Source of the DNA: Rosa chinensis
Taxonomy: Eukaryota; Streptophyta; Magnoliopsida; Rosales; Rosaceae
Reading direction: 5' to 3'
Length of the DNA: 64,000 nucleotides
Assembly: GCF_002994745.2 (NCBI RefSeq)
Contig: NC_037089.1
Coordinates: 82,174,347 to 82,238,346 of the forward strand
This document shows positions 58,215 through 64,000 of this stretch, in pieces. Position 1 is the stretch's first letter, and each line of letters opens with the position of its first letter. A program made the position numbers and the translations under genes. The notes under the pieces were generated by a model. It saw only the letters and a program-made list of their open reading frames with translations, was not told the origin of the DNA and did no database searches.

Positions 58215-58557
58215 CTAGAACCAAGGTGATTCACGTTCTTGGTATTTCGATTCGTTTGTTTTGTGCTCATGTACATTCAGAATTGGTTAGTTTAGGGGTT
58301 CTATTAGATTGAAGATGGTTAGTTTAGGGGTTCTATTAGAATTGGTTAGTTTAGGGGTTCTAAAGATGTGTAAACCATGTGAAATAGAAAGACATTATGG
58401 GAACGTTAGGAGGCATGAAAACATATGGTAGCTATTCTTCACTGATATCAGACCAAAGGGATGTAGTGAGTGGTAACCCCTCTGGAAAACTAGGACCACT
58501 GTTCCAAAGTTTTGATTTCAAGATAAGAGATTCTTCAACTCACCTTGGTTCTAGCTA

Positions 58558-58872
58558 GGCAATGTTGTCAACCTGTGTTTGGCTGTATTGCACAAGCTCC
58601 GAAAACAAGAACGAAAATGCACTCAAACTGACCTGAAAAAACCGTCAAATCCCAAAATCAGCAAACATCCAAAATCTCAATCACCCAAAAAATTCAATAA
58701 AAGCAAAAAAAAAAAAACCAGGTCCTCATCACTCAAATTAAGGTTAATTGAGTACAAAGTTTCGATCTTTCCCCTTAAATCGAGTACCCAACACACAGAG
58801 ATCCATCAAAATCACACCCATTAAGTTCAGGGATTAGTAATTTGATGCATAACGAAACAAAAGTGAATGAGC

Positions 58873-58929
<57 letters not shown>

Positions 58930-58984
58930 CCTCTTGTTTTCCTTTGCTGAGAGGCCTGTCGAGGACGTTAGGCAGTAGCTTCAT
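58558..58984 (-). pseudogene. TRAPPC5 fragment, right arm (inverted copy)
   Basis: Same two exon-like pieces on - (58984-58931 and 58632-58558), with the same TAG after NIA. The identical lesion in both arms shows that the arms were duplicated or homogenised after the capture and mutation. Confidence 0.85.
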
Positions 58985-59160
58985 CTAACCGTCTTCTTCT
59001 TCAAAACAAATTACAGTGAGGTAAACTAACCATCTTCTTCGAGATCGCTACCGTCGTCGTTGGGGTCGAGCTCGGCGGCCTCAGCCTGATCAAATACTCA
59101 CTACAAATACAAAACCCACCTGATTTCTAGAGAAGTTCATGCTCGATTTACAAGTTCTCT

Positions 59161-59205
<45 letters not shown>

Positions 59206-59378
59206 GAAGAGAAGAAATTGGGAGGCTTGAGAACGAACCCGAGTTCAGGAATTGGGGTTACATAAGGGTTAAATCTCAGCCGTCCAAGCTCATTAAACCT
59301 GATCCAAGGGCTGGGAGCCTATCCCTCAAGTTGGCCAAAAATAGGTATCCCTCATTGGAAGGGGGCTGCACATATATA

Positions 59379-59938
59379 ATACATATATATATATTTATTT
59401 TTTTTAGAAAATAAAAAAAATTTGAAAGTTTTAATATGTTTTATTTAAAAAACAAAATATTGGTTTTTATTTGATACATAATCTAAATTTTGAGGTCCAA
59501 TTTTTTATTTTTTTTATAAATTAAACAAAATTATAAGATTAATTTAGAAAGAAAAACAAAAGCTATGCGTGGAGCCCACGCGGGATTAACTAGGCGGAAA
59601 TAGAAGCGGAGCAAGACGAGAAAGAGAGAATGACGTGGGTCCCACGCCAGCTAAATCCTATTAGCTGTAGCTGATGGAGTCGGCGGTCGGAGCCTATATA
59701 TTAGTGGCGAAGCCAGTGTAAGTTTCCATTTCTCCCCTTGCTTTCGTTGTAAAAGTTACTAAATTGCAGTGATCCAAAAGTGTGATCGAAATCTCAGATC
59801 GCCCTCTAGGGTTTTACATTCGATTGAAATATCCGAGATCTAACTAGGGTTTTACATTCGATTGAAATATCCGAGATCTAAATCTCGCAACTTAGAGCGT
59901 TTGGAAGTGAAATCAGTGATCTTAATTTAGAGTGTTTT
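59379..59938. other. AT-rich spacer and former promoter of CAF1 pseudogene
   Basis: 59380-59560 is very AT-rich. A TATA candidate (CTATATATT) lies at 59693-59701. A 38-bp perfect tandem duplication starting CTAGGGTTTTACATTCG is at 59806-59843 and 59844-59881. Confidence 0.6.
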
Positions 59939-61010
59939 ATGATGATAGTTCAGAGAGGAATTCCGATCTTCCCAATTGGGCCTGCTTCTCATTTCCACGG
60001 CTGAGTTCCGGTGGTCTTCCACTACCGACCTATGCCTCTGATTCCTCTACACCACTGCCTTATACCCCTTTATCCTCAATTTCAGAGCCGCGTCCCTGTT
60101 TTTCCGGTTGTCGGCGCCACAATTTGTCGTCAAGGATCTGTGAAGAAAGCCGATCGGTTCGAGGTTTGAAGTGTTTGTCGCTATAATTTCAAAGCCGAGA
60201 TTGCCGTAATTCAGAGTCTAATCAAGGCCGGCTACCGATTTGCTAGTTTCGACACCGAATTCCCCGGGACAGTGGTTAAATCTGAAATTCTGAAATTCTG
60301 AAACATCTGATATCTCAAGCTGTTCCGGTTGATGTGTATAAGATGATGAAGACCAATGTGGACCAAACTCATATTATCCAATTGGGTCTTTCACTCTCTG
60401 GCCCATTTGGGAATTTACCGGTTTATGATGGTGCTTACTGTTGTTGGGAGTTTAATTTCAGTGATTTTGATGTGGACTGTGCTCAACATTTTGATTTTGA
60501 TGTGGAATAGTGTCTCGATTGATGTCCTGAAGCGGCAAGGAATAGACTTTTCGGAAAACAAATGCACTGGTATTTGTTCTGCAGACTTTGCTGAGGAGCT
60601 TGAGAGGTATGGGCTAGTGGAGTTGCTTCCTTGCTTGACTTGGGCTACTTTCCAGAGTGCATATGATTTTGGATACTTGACAAAGATGTTCACTGGGAAC
60701 AAGGAATTGCCTGAGGATATCAAGGAGCTCATGGGCAATGTGAAGACATATTTTGGACCGAATGTGTACGACATCAAGTACATGATGAAGTTCTGTGATG
60801 GACTGTTTGGCGGTTTGAATAGCGTGGCAGATACCCTTGGCGTTGACCGTGTGGCTGGGAGTAGCCACTAGGCTAGTTCTGATGGTCTTTTGACACTGCA
60901 AACGTTTGTCAAGATGCTCAAGATGGAGAAGAACAAAGGGAAAGATCTCTGGGAAGAATGTGGAGGAGTTTTGTTTGGTTTAGGAAGCTTGGATTTCTGG
61001 CATCATTGTT
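59939..61010 (+). pseudogene. CAF1-type deadenylase pseudogene
   Basis: The body begins about 60195 (FKAEIAVIQSLIKAGYRFAS then FDTEFPG). It continues in a second frame (TNVDQTHIIQLGLSLSGPFG, then EFNFSDFDVD) and a third (VDVLKRQGIDF-like, then FQSAYDFGYLTKMFTG and NVYDIKYMMKF). The last catalytic block is SSH-stop-ASSD (60869-60871), where functional relatives have SHQAGSD. Stops near 60300 and several frameshifts break it. DEDD residues are otherwise still visible, so decay is fairly recent. Sequence 59939-60194 is a leader or N-terminal extension with its own stop. It is clearly a paralogue of 8308-9132 but not a close copy. Confidence 0.88.
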
Positions 61011-62138
61011 GATCCATTCTTTAATTTCTGTGTTGTTGTAAATTGTAAATATTGTAACTTCCTTTCTTTTGTATATATATACGATTATAATTTTTCCAAT
61101 TGCCTTTTTAATGCATTTCATTAACACATTAATTGAACTTGAATTTCTATTTGTTTACCATGTTTCAAATGCTCCGAGGCACTTCTATCTGCAATGCCCA
61201 TATATCAACATCTATTTGCTTTCTGTGAGACTGGAGTATAAATTCACAATGCTCTTAGAACTCGGAATATAAATTGATAAGCCTGATAAGGTGGAAATTT
61301 TTTATCAGTTAAGGAGCTTTATAGATTCAAGGGTGCCACCACTCGTAAGAATCAATTAAAAATGGTTCCATATTATAGCAAGCTATAGTTATCTGAACTA
61401 TGATCCTGTTTCAGGGTCATAAAAAATCTCTTATATTTTGGAACCTAAAACTAAAGGGCAACATCTCTTGAAATGCTATGCTGTTTCTTCCTCACAATCT
61501 GAGGATTGTGGTGAACATTAAATTTGATAAAGAGGCTAATTATTTGAAACTAGCATCTCTGTTCGATCGGATTGATAGGAACAGTGAAAATAGTTTCAAA
61601 TAGTGGTCAAAACCATAGCTAATTTCTAGTTATTAGTTTCACTGTTCGATGCAATGACCAAAATATCGAATATCGAGAAAATATCGACGGTCCGAAAAAT
61701 GGAAATTTCGATGGAAATATCGAGGAAATATCGATATTGATAAATATTCGAGAAAAATAATGGAAATTTAGAGAAAAACATGAAATGAAACTTTAAGAGA
61801 TGTTTATTTCATTAATTATGTAGTGTATTTCAAATTAAAATGTTCAACCAACATTACGACATAATGAGTTATAATAATTTAAGTTGAATACTAGTGTATT
61901 GAGTCACTAACAGTTCTTGAAATATGATCTAGTAATACTTAATATTATACATAATTGTTGTCTAAATTCTTCACTAATTCTTCTCTATAACAGAGGAGTT
62001 TATTAAAACTAGTAAAATCGATATTAAGTATTAACATATCTAATTTTATATTAAAAATGTTGGAGTGAAAAATGAAGTTGCGGAAGATGCATTGTGTCAT
62101 GAGTTTTGTTTGGCTCCAAAACCAGTCTGGCATGCAAA
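61011..62138. other. Intergenic; local ATATCGA-rich stretch
   Basis: No gene found. 61660-61790 is built from variants of GAAATATCGA / GGAAATTTCGA, a simple degenerate repeat seen in some plant MITE-like sequences. Confidence 0.5.
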
Positions 62139-62777
62139 TAGTCTCTTTTTGAATGCGGAGGGTGCCAACACCGTGCGGTATAGTCGTCAGGGCATCCCTT
62201 GTTCTGACTTCTTCTCAAACGCTGTGGACGAGGAGAGTACCAACCTCGTCACTAGGTTCTTTTCTATGCCTTCCGAAAAAGGACTTCTTGCCTTACGGAT
62301 AAGGACTTGTGGTGTGATCTCTTGCTCACCGAGTCGATACTTAGCGTTGTCGGTTAAGCAGAGCAATCACCGGGAAGTAGGAGAAAACACGGGTTTGCAA
62401 AAGCGTGACTTTAGCTTCACTGGGTTGCCAGGGCGTTACCCAATTGCTTTGCTGGTTTTCAACTAGGTTGAAGATAAGTTTGCTCCAGAGAGACTTTGAT
62501 AATCTAAGAGATTAGTTGATTGGAGAGTTGTGTGTTTTTGCATCCTTGAAACCTGGTAGTTATATCCTAGGGTTTCGACTGTTCCTTGACATAGAAGGAT
62601 TATTGATTGAAATTTCCTATTCAATATCCGCTACTTGATTCCAATAAGGGTTCGTTTTCTCATGGATCTCAGAAAGGGCGAAGCTATAACCCAAACCCAA
62701 GTAGACTTAATTTTGGGCCGCCAGTATCGGCCTGCCTCACTGAACCCCCTAAAGGGATCTTGCCAAAAATACTTTTA
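62139..62777 (-). repeat. Second copy of Tat-type LTR, cut by hAT element
   Basis: Colinear with 23841-24540 with substitutions and deletions. Its right part (ATCTTGCCAAAAATACTTTTA) stops where the hAT-like element begins, about 10-15 bases short of the LTR end expected from the first copy (GGGCTCAAACA). Confidence 0.75.
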
Positions 62778-63994
62778 GGTGGGGCTAGGCATCCAAAACC
62801 GAAGACCCGATCCCGTCCCAAAACCGTCCCGAAAATTGATGAAACAGGCTAGTATCAAAATCTGAAATTCACTGTTTAGGCCCGTCCCATCCAGTCCTGA
62901 AAAAAAGGGACGGGCTTGGGTTCTCATTTTCTATGTCCCGTTTGGGCCCGTCCCGTACCGGTTCATATAAATATAAATATATATATATATATAAAATATG
63001 TATAATTTATATTATCTTCACTCCTACTTTCTTTTCTGTCTTGGTCTTGTCTCCATCTCTCCCTCACCTTTTATTAGTTTATTCCTCCTATTCAGTTTCT
63101 TTTCTTTCTTCTCTCCCTCTCGCCCCCCTGTCTTCACCTCTCTCGGCCCTCTCTCCCCAGTTTCTTTTCTTTCTTCTCCCTCTCTCTCCTCGTCCGTTTT
63201 CACCCCTCTCTGGTTCACTCTCCCTCACCCTTTATTCAGCCCTTCTTTCCTCACCCTTTGTTCAACCTCTATTTTTCAAAGACATCACCACTACACCACT
63301 GCACTCCGGCATCCTCTGCCCACAACCATCTTCAGTCAACCTCGGGGGCACCACAATCGTCGCACCACCCACAAGGAACGCCTTCTAGATCTATTCCTAT
63401 CGATTTTAATTATATTTTTTAAGATCTGGGTTTTGTCAATTTGTGCATGTTCTATGGAAGAAGTGGTATCTGAGGTTAATTTTATTTTCTTCTTTTCTTG
63501 AGATCTAGGTTTGTAAAAGTTGAGATCTGGATGTGTAAAAATTGATATTTGAGTTTTATTTTGATTTTGATATGGAAGAAACACTTCTTCTTTTATTTTT
63601 TTTGTTCTGGTCACAGAAACACTTTTTCTTTCCTTAATTCACTTGGAAGATGATCTCTCAGTACTTAATCTACTTGGTTTCTTATGTTTCAATGTCCTCT
63701 ACACTTGAAATTAGTGTCACGCAATATAGATATTTTCATATGTCATCTCTTCAGCTGCATCTTGAATGATTGAAATCTGGAAATTTTGGAATTTGGATAC
63801 TGAAGTGTCGGGAAAAAAAAAACAGTCGGGTACCCCGAATTGGGCTAGGGCCGGACCCCACCCTGATCGGTTTCGGTACCTTCGGTACCAACTTTGAAAA
63901 ACCTTAATCCTGTCCCGGCCCGTCCCGAATAATATTTTCGGTACCGGGTTCGGTATCAGTCAGTAACCGACCCGTCCTGGCCCGTGCCCAACCC
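62778..63994. mobile_element. Non-autonomous hAT-like element
   Basis: Imperfect terminal inverted repeats GGTGGGGCTAGGCA (left) and GGGTTGGGCACGGG (right, complement), with the GGCCCGTCCCG-type GC-rich subterminal phrases typical of plant hAT MITE-like elements. The 8-bp target duplication would be TACTTTTA: the left copy is complete (62770-62777), and the right shows TACTTT at 63995-64000 before the window ends. The interior is a (TA)n run (62975-62992) and long C/T-rich stretches (63030-63260) whose ORFs are compositional. No transposase. Confidence 0.75.
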
Positions 63995-64000
63995 TACTTT

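Larger units (their letters stand above)
57427..59368. mobile_element. Hairpin-type MULE with captured TRAPPC5 fragment in both arms
   Basis: Arms 57427-58229 and 58540-59368 are near-perfect inverted copies, starting CAGCCCCCTTCCAATGAGGG, around a 310-bp spacer. A 10-bp target duplication CACATATATA flanks it (57417-57426 and 59369-59378), within the 9-10 bp range of Mutator-like elements. Arm lengths differ mainly through CT/GA microsatellite length (57594-57637 versus 59164-59203; 57875-57894 versus 58875-58926). No transposase. The spacer has three copies of 'TTGGTTAGTTTAGGGGTTCT'-type sequence. Confidence 0.93.

Noticed and set aside
62933..63501. ORFs of 151 and 167 codons rich in Ser, Pro, Leu and Phe
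   Set aside because: They arise from a C/T-rich tract inside a hAT-like element; composition explains the open frame.

Overview
This is nuclear DNA from a flowering plant, almost certainly a eudicot. Split genes with GT-AG introns, plant gene families (WUSCHEL, S-locus-type lectin kinase, plasma-membrane H+-ATPase, LWD and FLA relatives) and plant transposon lineages (Tekay-, Athila- and Tat-type Ty3/gypsy elements, TRIM, Helitron, MULE, CACTA, hAT, SINE) all point that way. The gene flavour would fit Rosaceae, but that is only an impression. The window is repeat-dominated, with few ordinary host genes, and much of it is transposons nested in transposons.

Layout. 1-6975: a tandem satellite of about 176 bp per monomer, with a six-monomer higher-order repeat and one MULE-like insertion. 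7200-7960: a chimera of two unrelated gene fragments, FLA on + and LWD/TTG1-type WD40 on -. 8308-9132: an intact CAF1-type deadenylase (-) with its TATA box. 9848-11769: a small Helitron split by a Pack-MULE that carries lectin receptor kinase fragments. 12736-23678: the first three exons of a TGS1-like cap methyltransferase (-). Its second intron is 10.2 kb because it holds a 9.6-kb LTR element, and that element carries an open, intronless WUSCHEL-like gene. 23841-about 46200: a decayed, 5'-truncated Tat-lineage element on -, with an antisense plant-mobile-domain ORF on +, split by a very young 11.8-kb Athila-type element (28630-40416).

47318-47936: the 5' end of a plasma-membrane H+-ATPase pseudogene (-). 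48861-49213: a TRIM with identical LTRs. 49219-56650: CACTA ends, Copia and LINE fragments, and nested Tekay-type LTRs including a solo LTR. 57240-57377: a SINE. 57427-59368: a near-palindromic MULE whose two long arms each carry a captured TRAPPC5 fragment. 59939-61010: a CAF1 pseudogene. 62139-62777: a second Tat LTR, interrupted by a hAT-like element that runs to the window edge.

The recurring theme is capture of host gene sequence by mobile elements: WUSCHEL in an LTR element, lectin receptor kinase in a MULE, TRAPPC5 in both arms of a hairpin MULE, and the FLA/LWD chimera. The strongest candidate for something undescribed is the WUSCHEL-like ORF inside the LTR retroelement: its homeodomain, WUS-box and EAR-like motif are all intact. 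Second is the TRAPPC5 hairpin, a plausible source of small RNA. Element boundaries marked with target-site duplications were read base by base; other boundaries are approximate.
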